Shown: in pieces, positions 8,395 to 16,828 of the stretch
How the letters are laid out: each line of letters opens with the position of its first letter
Numbering within the stretch: position 1 is the first letter of the stretch
Source of the DNA: Lachnospiraceae bacterium
Lineage (GTDB): Bacteria > Bacillota > Clostridia > Lachnospirales > Lachnospiraceae
Length of the DNA: 64,000 nt
NCBI GenBank assembly: GCA_017449075.1
Contig: JAFSKG010000011.1
Coordinates: 1-64,000, forward strand
Direction: 5' to 3'
The notes under the pieces: generated by a model
Told to the model about the DNA's origin: nothing
The model's input: only the letters and a program-made list of their open reading frames with translations
Database searches by the model: none
Made by a program: the position numbers and the translations under genes

Positions 8395-8425
8395 AAAAAA
8401 ACCTGTGAGCTACACAGGTTTTTTT
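8395..8425. terminator. Bidirectional terminator between mscS and the phosphodiesterase gene
   Basis: Stem ACCTGTG/CACAGGT with a 5-nt loop, extended by A6 on one side and T7 on the other. It serves mscS on the plus strand and the leftward 8434-18556 cluster on the minus strand. Confidence 0.88.
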
Positions 8426-8433
8426 ATTTCTAA

Positions 8434-8979
8434 TTATAATTGCTTTTCCATATAGCTCTTTCCATCAAGGTTCTTCCATTCAAACTTTCTATTCTCATAA
8501 ATCATATAAGAATGGTCGGATCCACCTTTTGGAATCGACACTGAACCCGGATTCATATAATACTTTCCTTTTGCTATCTCTTCACAAACCGGTATATGTG
8601 TGTGCCCATGGAGAATAATATCTATATTATTCATTGGTGGCAAATGTCCTGTGTTATAATAATGTCCATGTGTTATAAAAATGTTTAACCCACTATCTGA
8701 TAAAATCATATGAGGTGCTTCGACAAAAAAGTCAAGAACCATTGCGTCGACTTCTGAGTCACAATTTCCTCTAACACAAGTTATTATCTCGGATTTGCTA
8801 TTAAGTAAATCTATTGCTTCTTTTGTATTGTATTCTTCTGGCAAATCATTTCTCGCACCATGATAAAGAAGGTCACCGAGCAACACTATTCTATCTGGTT
8901 TCTCCTCATCATATCGTTTCCACAATTTTTTTATACATGCAGTCGAACCATGTAAGTCGGATGCAATCATCATTTTCAT
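8434..8979 (-). CDS. yfcE: YfcE/MJ0936-type metallophosphodiesterase
   Basis: A calcineurin-like phosphoesterase with a two-metal centre. Motifs in order are SDLHG (Asp8, His10), LLGDLLYHG, CVRGNCD, ITHGHYY and LHGHTHIPV. At 181 residues it fits YfcE-like phosphodiesterases, whose physiological substrates are not settled. It follows the DUF362 gene by 2 nt and is the last gene of the long leftward cluster. Confidence 0.9.
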   Translation of the reverse strand: MKMMIASDLHGSTACIKKLWKRYDEEKPDRIVLLGDLLYHGARNDLPEEYNTKEAIDLLNSKSEIITCVRGNCDSEVDAMVLDFFVEAPHMILSDSGLNIFITHGHYYNTGHLPPMNNIDIILHGHTHIPVCEEIAKGKYYMNPGSVSIPKGGSDHSYMIYENRKFEWKNLDGKSYMEKQL

Positions 8980-8981
8980 AT

Positions 8982-10112
8982 TTATACCTTTATAAGTTCA
9001 TACTCGAGATTTCCGAGACCAATTTTTGCAGCGTGCTCAAGGCAAGACTGCCACTCAGAGTTTGGATTTGAATTTGTAAACATGTCTCCGTGATCATGAG
9101 CTCCTGGCTTACTCATCTCATCCGTTAACTGAGTGTTTTCAAATGGCTTTTGTTTTAATGCCATATCCACACAACATCTATCAAGTGCGAGTGGGTCAAA
9201 CGAGCAGAACATACCAATGTTTGGAATTAATGGTGCATCATTTTCAGGATGGCAATCACAGTTTGGTGATACGTCTATGATGAGAGAAATATGGAAGTTA
9301 GGTCTACCATCAACAACTGCTTTTGTGTACTCAGCCATCTTAGCATTTAAATCTTTCATAGCTACATCATTTTCAAAATAAATAGCATCAAAGTTACAAG
9401 CACCAACACATCTTCCGCAGCCTACACAGTTATTATGGTCCACTGTCATTTTCTTTTTTACTTCGTCAAATTTCAATCCATTATTTGCACACTCTTTAAG
9501 GCATCTCTTACAAGCACGGCATGCATCTTCATTGATATTAGCCTTGCCTTGGCTGTGTTGGTCGCATTTACCTGCACGGCTTCCCGAACCCATGCCTATA
9601 TTCTTTATAGCACCACCAAAGCCTGTCATTTCATGACCTTTAAAGTGAGTGAGTGAAATAAATACATCAGCTTCCATGATAGCCTTACCAATTTTTGCAG
9701 TCTTAGTAACTATACCACCATTCACAGGCACTTCTTCCTCATCATGACCTTTAAGACCATCTGCTATTATAAGTGGACATCCTACTATGAGAGGTGTAAA
9801 TCCATTTTCCCAAGCACACTCAAGATGCTCTAAAGCATTTTTTCTTGAACCTGGATACATGGTGTTACAGTCAGTTAAAAATGGTTTACCACCAAGTGAC
9901 TTAACTAAGTCCACAACTGCTCTTGCATAATTAGGTCTTAAGAATGAAATATTTCCATGTTCTCCAAAGTGCATCTTGATAGCAACAAATTTATCTTTCA
10001 TATCAATTTGTTCAATGCCTGCTTTTTTAATAAGCTTTTGAAGTTTTGTTGGGAGTCCGTCCCCCATCGCTGATGTCCTAAAATCTGTCCAATAAACTTT
10101 TGACTTACTCAT
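8982..10112 (-). CDS. DUF362 protein with two [4Fe-4S] ferredoxin motifs
   Basis: The N-terminal part is a DUF362 domain (KFVAIKMHFGEHGNISFLRP ... FLTDCNTMYPGSRKN ... HFKGHEMTGFGGAIKNIGMG). A ferredoxin-like insert follows, with two CxxCxxCxxxC clusters starting at about Cys198 (CRACKRCLKEC) and about Cys229 (CVGCGRCVGAC). A final segment carries further Cys residues (CSFDPLALDRCCVDMAL). It is a cytoplasmic iron-sulfur protein common in anaerobes, thought to act in electron transfer, with no firm reaction assigned. AAGGAGG precedes the start. Just upstream, GGGCTCGCAAAGGAGG looks like a repeat remnant merged with the ribosome binding site. Confidence 0.85.
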   Translation of the reverse strand: MSKSKVYWTDFRTSAMGDGLPTKLQKLIKKAGIEQIDMKDKFVAIKMHFGEHGNISFLRPNYARAVVDLVKSLGGKPFLTDCNTMYPGSRKNALEHLECAWENGFTPLIVGCPLIIADGLKGHDEEEVPVNGGIVTKTAKIGKAIMEADVFISLTHFKGHEMTGFGGAIKNIGMGSGSRAGKCDQHSQGKANINEDACRACKRCLKECANNGLKFDEVKKKMTVDHNNCVGCGRCVGACNFDAIYFENDVAMKDLNAKMAEYTKAVVDGRPNFHISLIIDVSPNCDCHPENDAPLIPNIGMFCSFDPLALDRCCVDMALKQKPFENTQLTDEMSKPGAHDHGDMFTNSNPNSEWQSCLEHAAKIGLGNLEYELIKV

Positions 10113-10139
10113 AACTTTTCCTCCTTTGCGAGCCCTTAA

Positions 10140-10751
10140 TTAAATAATTGCGAGTATGTATTCCTCTACAATTTCATAACTTTTTAAAAACCTTTTTTCT
10201 ATGTAAACATTATCATCATGCACATCTGCTAGATTGTCCCTTAGACCAGTGCCGTCTTTTTTTATTATTGCCTCTTTCATGGCCCAGAGTTCGTAGAAGC
10301 GTTCGTCTGGGCTCGCAGTGCTCGCCCCTACGTAGGACGACAGAATGTCGCCCTCTACAACCAAATTTTTTTCTTCTTCGGATAAAACTAAGTCATACAA
10401 TTTTTCATCGGCTTTATCAACAAATTGGATGTCGCAGCCTACAGGTTTATCGCTTACTACTGCAAGTGACATATTTTTGCTATGAGATAAATTGAAATGA
10501 ATGTCCGGTGCATTTAGAAATTTCAACTTTCCATTTTTTTCTATAGCATAGTCCATATCTTTTTCATTTAAATTTAATTCATCTAAACATTTATTTAAAA
10601 GATATGTGTTGGCAATCACTTGGAGTTTGCCTTGATGATTGTTCATTGCCTCATATTTTTTCTTTCTAAAATCAGAGGCATTTGCCAAAGCGTCGCTCAA
10701 AAACTTTTCATCCTCAAACTTTCTAATATCAATTGTAGCAAATATTTTCAT
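10140..10751 (-). CDS. 4'-phosphopantetheinyl transferase (Sfp type) with translated repeat insertion
   Basis: It transfers phosphopantetheine from CoA to a carrier protein. It shows HFNLSHSKNMSLAVVSDKPVGCDIQ (metal-binding Asp) and FYELWAMKEAIIKKDGTGL (the WxxKEA motif). Between them, at residues about 132-148, the frame runs through a 50-nt palindromic repeat pair (10309-10358), adding roughly VEGDILSSYVGASTASP between the EEEKN and ERFYELW parts. In the family this stretch is normally short, so the insert is extra but leaves the frame open. It starts 1 nt after the DUF1796 gene. The carrier protein served is not evident; no PKS/NRPS gene is present in the window. Confidence 0.85.
   Translation of the reverse strand: MKIFATIDIRKFEDEKFLSDALANASDFRKKKYEAMNNHQGKLQVIANTYLLNKCLDELNLNEKDMDYAIEKNGKLKFLNAPDIHFNLSHSKNMSLAVVSDKPVGCDIQFVDKADEKLYDLVLSEEEKNLVVEGDILSSYVGASTASPDERFYELWAMKEAIIKKDGTGLRDNLADVHDDNVYIEKRFLKSYEIVEEYILAII
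10309..10358. repeat. Palindromic repeat pair inside the phosphopantetheinyl transferase gene
   Basis: A GCTCG-type unit (GGGCTCGCAGTGCTCGCCC plus CTAC) is followed by a GACGACA-type unit (GTAGGACGACAGAATGTCG ... CTAC). It is translated on the minus strand in a frame without stops. Confidence 0.88.
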
Positions 10752-10752
10752 A

Positions 10753-11721
10753 TCACTTTACTCTTAAATAGTCATCGCAAACCAATATATTTTTATACCC
10801 TCTATCAGATAATATATTTTTTAAATAGTCTACGTTTCCTTTGTCAACAGCTTTTTTATCAACTATACAAAGTATGATACACAAGTCAGTCTTATCATTA
10901 ATGTCGTCAATTCTTTTTACAACGCTTACATTATTTATACCTATATTTGAAAGCCAATTTGCTATTCTCTCAACTTTTCTATCTGTGCCATATAGTAACA
11001 TTTGTTTGTTACTATCTCCTAATATTTGCCACTCTTTTTTCAAATGCATCAAATTGTCATTTTCATATTGTAAGAGTATTTTGCTCCACATTTCTATATT
11101 TCCTTCAGGAACTATTAAGCATTTTCTAGTGTCATTAAAAGTATATTCTGTATAGGAGAGCTTCCCATCGTCTAAAACATTTATCACTTTGATTTCATCA
11201 AAACTCATTTTCATATCATTTCTCATGTTGATAAAATCTATACATAAGTTTGGATAGAGATTTGAAAACTCATTTAAAAACCAAGTCAACTCCTCTTTTG
11301 ATTCCGGTCTTTGTGACACAATGACAATTTTACTGACTTTTTTCAATCTATCATCTAATCTTTTTGCCCTAAGGTTCATCGCCTCTTTGAACTTTCTATA
11401 TGATTCAAGTATGGGCATGCCCTTCTTCATAAAATGTATAGTATAAATTTCATTCGTCAGGTCATCTATCCAGTAGCATCCAGTTGCTGTCTTTTTACTA
11501 AAGTCAATTTTATAATTACTAAAAAAACTATCAAATTTACTTTCAAATAGATGCAGTACAGATTCTATAGTTCTGACTTCTACAAAATCGAGTGGTGACG
11601 AGAAAAATCTAAAACCATTGCTCATAATATTTATCGCCGGCTTACAATTTAGTCCAATAGAAAGCATAAAATCTATATACTTTTTCTTTTTATGTTCTTT
11701 TACAAAATCATCTATATGCAT
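10753..11721 (-). CDS. DUF1796 (putative papain-like cysteine peptidase) family protein
   Basis: The N-terminal pattern FMLSIGLNCKPAINIMSNGFRFFSSPLDFV matches DUF1796, where an SxGxxC ... SxPFDW signature precedes a HDF-type motif. Here Cys26 is the candidate nucleophile and YTIHFMKKG holds the candidate His. An Arg/Lys-rich helix follows (about 115-135), then a Rossmann-like middle (KIVIVSQRPESKEELTWFL), as in the family. The C-terminal 100 residues (MLLYGTDRKVERIANWLSNI ... ILVCDDYLRVK) look like a separate alpha/beta domain that I cannot name. DUF1796 genes often sit beside glycosyltransferases, and here one GT2 fusion lies two genes upstream. Peptidase activity is only predicted. Confidence 0.6.
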   Translation of the reverse strand: MHIDDFVKEHKKKKYIDFMLSIGLNCKPAINIMSNGFRFFSSPLDFVEVRTIESVLHLFESKFDSFFSNYKIDFSKKTATGCYWIDDLTNEIYTIHFMKKGMPILESYRKFKEAMNLRAKRLDDRLKKVSKIVIVSQRPESKEELTWFLNEFSNLYPNLCIDFINMRNDMKMSFDEIKVINVLDDGKLSYTEYTFNDTRKCLIVPEGNIEMWSKILLQYENDNLMHLKKEWQILGDSNKQMLLYGTDRKVERIANWLSNIGINNVSVVKRIDDINDKTDLCIILCIVDKKAVDKGNVDYLKNILSDRGYKNILVCDDYLRVK

Positions 11722-11730
11722 TACATTAAT

Positions 11731-13455
11731 CTAAAAAATAAATGTTGTACAGTTCAGGTTTAGTAAATATTTGTACTCATGTGATTTAGATATCTTATTG
11801 AGCAATTCATAACTATTTGTTACAAGTTTTTTATTTTCATCATTTTCATCTAAGCTTATACATTTTCCATCATCAAGCATTATGAACTTCGCTCCATCAT
11901 TTTTAAAACTTATCATAATTTGTGTGTGTAAATTTAATCTTCGTTGAGACTTTTCAGCATATTCTAGCATTTCTTCCATACAGAGGCTCACCTTATATGC
12001 TATATCTTCTGACACACCGTTTTCACTTGCATACTGTTTTATATATTTTGATGCCTCAATAGCGTCTTCTCTCTTAACTGTAAGATATAATTTCTTTTTA
12101 TTTTCCAATTCGTCTTTTTTGCTCTTTATGTCATTATAGAAGTATCTTGCTATCAAAATTATAGCCACAAATGCTGCTGTCATAGCCTCAGCCAAAAATA
12201 CAAAAGGTGCAGGGTAGAACTTATATAGGAAGTAGGCAAACGCCACCATTGATAAATTACCTATAAGTGTAACCCTTGTTGCAAAACTATAATTTTTTGT
12301 ATTTGCAAAATATGCTCTAAATATTGTGCCGTAGCCTGCGAACACATATTGCAGAGCACTAAGCCTAAGAGCCAGCAATGCGCTTTCTGGCATTGCATCA
12401 TGCACACCATGTATGACAAAGAAAAATCTAGGATTAAATATTACCAATATAGTCATTGCTACACATGAGATGGTAATCAGTCTATACCCTATCCTCATAG
12501 TATTTTTTAATCCAATCCTATCTTCTTCACCATATAGAAGATTTATCATTGGCCTAATAGAGCCCTGAATACTTGATATAAATACATTAGCGAGGGTAAA
12601 ACAAAATACACTGACACCTTTTATACTTCCGCCTTCTTTTCCAAATGCAAGAAGTATTATTCTCATAAGTATATAACTTTGAAAAGCTTTTACTAATATA
12701 CTTGATGCTTCTGGTAATCCACATCTGATTATTTCTATAATGTCATCTATCTTACATTTTACTTTACTATTCTTATAAATATCTGTTTTTGTGTACATGT
12801 ATATTACTGTCAAAGTGGCTCTAATTATATTGGCACAAGCTGTTCCATATCCTGCTCCACCTACACCTACTTTTAACACACCCACAAAAAGTATATCAAG
12901 CGCGATATTGATGACACCTTCTATCATCGCAAAAATGACTAAAATTTTCATCTTTCCGACAATTTGGAGTTGACAAAGTCCAACAGACGATATGAGGGAA
13001 AATGGCATCGCTATCATAATACCAACTGAATATTGCATTGTCATATCATGTAGTGCTGGCTCTAAATTATATGATGCAATTATAAGTTCTACAATAGGCA
13101 CTTCCAAAACAACTATTAATATGGCTGTGATTAGTACTGCAAATTTGATTGCACTTTTTTTATAACTAAGTGCCTCAAGATCATTTTTCACAATGTAGGT
13201 GGATAAACACGTTGCAGTTCCATTTGAAACTATTGCCGCAATCACACCCATGAGAACAGTTACTGGATAAAAAATGTTTACAGATGCAAGTGCATCAGAT
13301 CCTAAAAAATTACCGACCACAAGTCCATCTACAGTCAGAATTAAAAGTGTTGAAATGTTACTCAAGAAAAGTGTTGGCACATATTCTAGCATTTTTATCC
13401 TTATCAAGCTTTTATTTCTTTTAAATTTTTGTCCCTCAACACTATTTGTTATCAT
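11731..13455 (-). CDS. MATE-family transporter fused to a degenerate RsbW-like ATPase domain (copy 1)
   Basis: Residues 1 to about 450 form a twelve-helix MATE transporter, an ion-coupled exporter of organic compounds (TLLILTVDGLVVGNFLGSDA, repeated helix bundles). Residues from about 455 to the end (VSLCMEEMLEYAEKSQRRLN ... KFIMLDDGKCISLDENDENK ... LNKISKSHEYKYLLNLNCTT) have the layout of an HATPase_c_2/RsbW anti-sigma domain. The N-box Asn is replaced (EEMLEYA instead of ExxxN) and the glycine-rich lid is missing, so ATP binding may be lost. I use ATG 13455 with AAGG 7 nt upstream; the start overlaps the GT2 gene end by 14 bp. The paralogue at 16829-18556 has the same architecture. Substrate unknown. 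Confidence 0.8.
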   Translation of the reverse strand: MITNSVEGQKFKRNKSLIRIKMLEYVPTLFLSNISTLLILTVDGLVVGNFLGSDALASVNIFYPVTVLMGVIAAIVSNGTATCLSTYIVKNDLEALSYKKSAIKFAVLITAILIVVLEVPIVELIIASYNLEPALHDMTMQYSVGIMIAMPFSLISSVGLCQLQIVGKMKILVIFAMIEGVINIALDILFVGVLKVGVGGAGYGTACANIIRATLTVIYMYTKTDIYKNSKVKCKIDDIIEIIRCGLPEASSILVKAFQSYILMRIILLAFGKEGGSIKGVSVFCFTLANVFISSIQGSIRPMINLLYGEEDRIGLKNTMRIGYRLITISCVAMTILVIFNPRFFFVIHGVHDAMPESALLALRLSALQYVFAGYGTIFRAYFANTKNYSFATRVTLIGNLSMVAFAYFLYKFYPAPFVFLAEAMTAAFVAIILIARYFYNDIKSKKDELENKKKLYLTVKREDAIEASKYIKQYASENGVSEDIAYKVSLCMEEMLEYAEKSQRRLNLHTQIMISFKNDGAKFIMLDDGKCISLDENDENKKLVTNSYELLNKISKSHEYKYLLNLNCTTFIF

Positions 13456-14863
13456 AAACAAACCTTAAATAATCTTCAAAATTATAAGTTACTCTCTTCT
13501 TTAATTCTGTCAGTATTATATTTTTCCCTTCTTCTCTTTTATACCAATTATCTGGCGAAGTTCTTTCAGTATATGCAGAAAAAAATGATAAGTCATATTT
13601 TTTTTCGCTTAATACTTGCCTCGAAACTATTTTCGTTCTTTTAATATGAAATCCTGCTGTAATAATACCGATTCCTCTATGTGTTTGTTCTTTAGATAAA
13701 ATTTTGTCAATAATATCTTTTGACATTATTATATTCTCTATAGTTGTCTTGGCATTTTTTTCTATATATATGTTTTCTTTACTAATTCCCAAATCAGATA
13801 ATACATTTGCCATAAAATCTGCTTCGGTTATGTTTCCTGATTTATGTAAATTTCCACCACTTACTAAATATTTCATATATGGTTTGCTTTTACCTATTTC
13901 CAATGCCTTTTCTACTCTATATCCACAGTTATTGCTACCTAAAACTATCAGCACGCCTAAGTCTTCTTTTATGGCATCATCATTCTCAAATATAAAGTGG
14001 TTCATGCCATCAACAGATTCTGTTTCTTCTTCTTTATTATATTCTATGCGAGCTATTGCTTTTTCAAATTCATGGCCTATGTCATATGCAACAAAACTTT
14101 TTTTATCATCTTCACTAACATTTTTTGACAAGTCTAAAAAGCATTTTATTTTTTCTTTATGTATTTTTATTGCTATATCAAAATAATGTTTGTGGGGTTT
14201 TGTAGATAAAGATATTTCGCTTCTCTTTACATAGTCGATTTTATATATAGGAGATGTTATGATTTGATTACAGTATCTCAAATATTTGAAATTGAACAAG
14301 CGATCCTCTCCAAACTCTATCGCCTCATCAAACAACATGTTGTGTTCTTTGATTATACTAGACTTATAAAATTTATTTGTATTTGAGTATACTAAGAGAT
14401 GTCTATTTACTATATATTCATCTGCAAATTCGCTATTTGAGTTATACTTTTTTTCTTCTACCTGCCAATATTTTATGACATCGCCTTCAAACCGTTTAAT
14501 TCCAAAAATATATAAATCTGCATTGCTTTCGAAGTACTTCTTGCAGTCACTAAAAAAGTTTCCGCACATTCTATCATCGCAATCAAGAAATGTCACATAT
14601 TCACCTGTTGCAGCCATGAGTCCCAAGTTTCTTGCATGCGATGCTCCTCTATGTTCACTCTTTACAAGTTTTATGAATTTATTTTTTGACTCATAATCTA
14701 TTAATTTGTTTAATGTGTCTTCATCACATCCATCACTGACAAGCACTATATCAAATATTTCAGTTAATTCTGGTTTCTCATGTAATTCTTTAAGCATTGA
14801 GTCCAGGCACTCTTCTATATATTGGCCATCAAAAACTGGCACTATCGTTGTAAGCTTTATCAT
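13442..14863 (-). CDS. Fusion: GT2 glycosyltransferase plus DUF218 (YdcF/SanA-like) domain
   Basis: Residues 1 to about 230 form a family-2 glycosyltransferase: IVPVFDGQYIEECLDSML, IVLVSDGCDEDT, SHARNLGLMAATGEYVTFLD and the DCDD metal motif. From about residue 304 a DUF218 domain begins (LGVLIVLGSNNCGYRVEKAL ... YLVSGG ... AKTTIENIIMSKDII ... GIGIITAGFHIKRTKIV ... NWYKREEGKNIILTEL), the fold of YdcF and SanA. DUF218 proteins are tied to envelope or cell-wall functions but have no agreed reaction. Joining both in one chain suggests they act on the same surface glycan. No transmembrane helix is obvious. The gene sits between the NUDIX and MATE genes. Confidence 0.8.
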   Translation of the reverse strand: MIKLTTIVPVFDGQYIEECLDSMLKELHEKPELTEIFDIVLVSDGCDEDTLNKLIDYESKNKFIKLVKSEHRGASHARNLGLMAATGEYVTFLDCDDRMCGNFFSDCKKYFESNADLYIFGIKRFEGDVIKYWQVEEKKYNSNSEFADEYIVNRHLLVYSNTNKFYKSSIIKEHNMLFDEAIEFGEDRLFNFKYLRYCNQIITSPIYKIDYVKRSEISLSTKPHKHYFDIAIKIHKEKIKCFLDLSKNVSEDDKKSFVAYDIGHEFEKAIARIEYNKEEETESVDGMNHFIFENDDAIKEDLGVLIVLGSNNCGYRVEKALEIGKSKPYMKYLVSGGNLHKSGNITEADFMANVLSDLGISKENIYIEKNAKTTIENIIMSKDIIDKILSKEQTHRGIGIITAGFHIKRTKIVSRQVLSEKKYDLSFFSAYTERTSPDNWYKREEGKNIILTELKKRVTYNFEDYLRFVYDNK

Positions 14864-14879
14864 TAATCCACTCCTAAAA

Positions 14880-15422
14880 CTATTTTAAAAACTTTGACGC
14901 ATAAGTCATAATTGCCGCTACTGTCTTACCATCTTTAAGTCTTCCTTCATATATTTCTTTCTTAAGGTCATCAAGTGACCACTCTTCTGTTACTACTTCT
15001 TCGTCTCTATCAAAATGTTGTTTACCTTTAGTGAGGTTTGTTGCTACAAAGCATCTAACTATTTCAGAGCAAAATGCCGACGCAGTGTATGTATCACATA
15101 AAAATTCTATATTATCACTTTTATATCCAGCTTCTTCCTCAAGTTCTCTCTTAGCACAGACAAGATAATCTTCATCGCCATCAAGTTTACCAGCTGGTAT
15201 CTCAAGTGTCCACTCATCAACTGCAAGACGATATTGGCGCACCATAACTATTTTGCCATTTGGAAGAACTGGCACTATGGCTGCTGCATCGCATTTACCC
15301 ATATAGTCCCAGTGAGTTATGTGACCATCGACCTCTACTGTGTCTTGATAAATATCCATAATCGTGCCTTTATATTTTAGGTCGCGACTTACTAATTTAA
15401 TTTTTTTCTTAAACTCGTTCAT
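14880..15422 (-). CDS. nudF: NUDIX hydrolase, ADP-ribose pyrophosphatase type
   Basis: The Nudix box (Gx5Ex7REUxEExGU) is complete in GKLDGDEDYLVCAKRELEEE followed by AGY. The upstream IVMVRQYRLAVDEWTLEIPAG is typical of ADP-ribose/sugar-nucleotide pyrophosphatases, which hydrolyse ADP-ribose to AMP and ribose-5-phosphate. At 180 residues it has the usual length. It lies 12 nt after the ABC gene and 16 nt before the GT2 fusion. A link to sugar-nucleotide turnover in this cluster is possible but unproven. Confidence 0.88.
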   Translation of the reverse strand: MNEFKKKIKLVSRDLKYKGTIMDIYQDTVEVDGHITHWDYMGKCDAAAIVPVLPNGKIVMVRQYRLAVDEWTLEIPAGKLDGDEDYLVCAKRELEEEAGYKSDNIEFLCDTYTASAFCSEIVRCFVATNLTKGKQHFDRDEEVVTEEWSLDDLKKEIYEGRLKDGKTVAAIMTYASKFLK

Positions 15423-15434
15423 AATACTAAAATA

Positions 15435-16772
15435 TCAATGTATATCTACCTTGCTTTCAGAGTCAAATATACCTACCTTGTTTTCATTAATTAAAACTGT
15501 GAGGCTTATAACATCGTACATGCGGTGGTGAACTTTTAATTCATCCCCTTCAAAACTCGTGCAAGACATTGAGAGCAGGTATTCACCACCTTGAAGTCTC
15601 ATCTTTTGAGTGAATGACACATCATATACTCGTCCTTTCGCGCCAAAGCCTGTGTCAACTTTTTCCAGCATAGTGTTTGTTCCGGTCAAGTCTGTGCCTC
15701 TTTTATCTTTTATAGTCCAAGTGAAAATTGGGTCTTTTATATCTTCATTCATTCTGATTTTTTCTTTTATTGTAAATGTCTCGCCTTTAACTATCACTGT
15801 GGCCGGATTTCCTTTTTGGTCAAGAATTCCAAAATCTATAAACTCTGCTTTCATGTCGCCGTAGATGTCGGCGTGGGGATTTATTGACATGGATTCCTTG
15901 AGGGGGCTCGTAGAACTCGCCCCTACGGAGTTGTCGTTCGCCCCTACGTGGGACAACAGGGTGTCGTCCCCTACAGAGTTGGCGGCGTCCCCTACGGAGT
16001 TGTCGTTCGCACCTACGGAATCACTGATAGTTGGTTCTTGACCTGCGAGAATTTTTTTATAGAGATCTACCATTTCATGAGGCGCACCTATCGCCACTTG
16101 ATTTCCATTATGAAGTACCATCGTGCGGTCACAGTATTTTATGACAGCTCCTAAGTCGTGAGTAACCATTATTATAGTAGTGCCTTTACTTTTTAACTCA
16201 TCCATTCTCTTATAGCATTTTGTTTGAAAGAAAATATCTCCAACAGACAAAGCCTCATCGACAATCAAAATCTCTGGCTCAACTGCTATAGAAAGTGAAA
16301 AAGCAAGTCTCACAAACATACCACTACTATATTCTTTAACAGGTCGATTTATCGCATCATCTTTTAAATCTGCAAACTCAATTATTTTATCAAGTTTCTC
16401 ATCCATCTCTTCTTTTGAAAATCCCATCATCGTGCCATTTAAATATATATTCTCAATTCCTGTGTAATCTAAATTAAAACCTGCACCAAGTTCAAGAAGT
16501 GCAGCAACTTTTCCATCAACTTTTACATCGCCGCTTGTCTTTGACAATACGCCAGTAAGAATTTTCAAAAGGGTAGATTTGCCTGAACCATTTACACCTA
16601 TTATGCCAAACGACTCGCCTTTTTCCACATCAAAAGAAATATCATTTAAGGCATAAAAATCCCTATGATAATTTTTCCTCGTTAAACTTATCCCCTCTTT
16701 TAACCTATCAATTGGTCGATTATAAAGTTGATAAACCTTTGTTAAATTTTTTACTTCTACAATTTTTGACAT
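15435..16772 (-). CDS. Wzt/TagH-type polysaccharide-export ABC ATPase with translated repeat array in its linker
   Basis: An ABC ATPase (about residues 1-235) shows Walker A GVNGSGKST, signature YSSGM and Walker B ILIVDEALSVGD, with the HDL switch. A linker follows and then a Wzt_C-type beta-sandwich (about 305-435; IVKGETFTIKEKIRMNEDIK) that in Wzt binds the glycan end. Such proteins power export of teichoic acid or O-antigen chains together with a Wzm/TagG permease, but no permease gene lies nearby. Residues about 252-291 are encoded by five palindromic repeat units (15904-16016), read as repeated SVGAND/SVGD motifs. No Shine-Dalgarno is visible: a hairpin (16775-16807) ends two bases before the ATG. 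Confidence 0.88.
   Translation of the reverse strand: MSKIVEVKNLTKVYQLYNRPIDRLKEGISLTRKNYHRDFYALNDISFDVEKGESFGIIGVNGSGKSTLLKILTGVLSKTSGDVKVDGKVAALLELGAGFNLDYTGIENIYLNGTMMGFSKEEMDEKLDKIIEFADLKDDAINRPVKEYSSGMFVRLAFSLSIAVEPEILIVDEALSVGDIFFQTKCYKRMDELKSKGTTIIMVTHDLGAVIKYCDRTMVLHNGNQVAIGAPHEMVDLYKKILAGQEPTISDSVGANDNSVGDAANSVGDDTLLSHVGANDNSVGASSTSPLKESMSINPHADIYGDMKAEFIDFGILDQKGNPATVIVKGETFTIKEKIRMNEDIKDPIFTWTIKDKRGTDLTGTNTMLEKVDTGFGAKGRVYDVSFTQKMRLQGGEYLLSMSCTSFEGDELKVHHRMYDVISLTVLINENKVGIFDSESKVDIH
15904..16016. repeat. Tandem array of palindromic repeat units inside the wzt-like gene
   Basis: There are five units, each ending in CCCCTAC or a close variant (CGCCCCTAC, CGCCCCTAC, GTCCCCTAC, GTCCCCTAC, GCACCTAC), with cores of the GCTCG and GTTCG/GTCGT kinds. 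It is translated on the minus strand into a Ser-Val-Gly-rich linker. Confidence 0.85.
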
Positions 16773-16774
16773 AA

Positions 16775-16807
16775 AAATAGTGCGATATTTATTATATCAC
16801 ACTATTT
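16775..16807 (-). promoter_or_regulatory. Hairpin with embedded extended -10 promoter ahead of the wzt-like gene
   Basis: A 14-bp stem (one G-U) with a 5-nt loop is followed on the minus strand by TTT at the ATG. Inside it, minus-strand TGATATAAT (16799-16791) fits an extended -10, which would give a 5' UTR of about 12 nt. It may act as an intercistronic terminator, a promoter, or both. No SD precedes the ATG. Confidence 0.5.
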
Positions 16808-16828
16808 GATAAAAATCACTATTTTTAA

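Noticed and set aside
15904..16016. Repeat array considered as a CRISPR
   Set aside because: Units adjoin without unique spacers of constant length, are themselves palindromic, and no cas gene is in the window.
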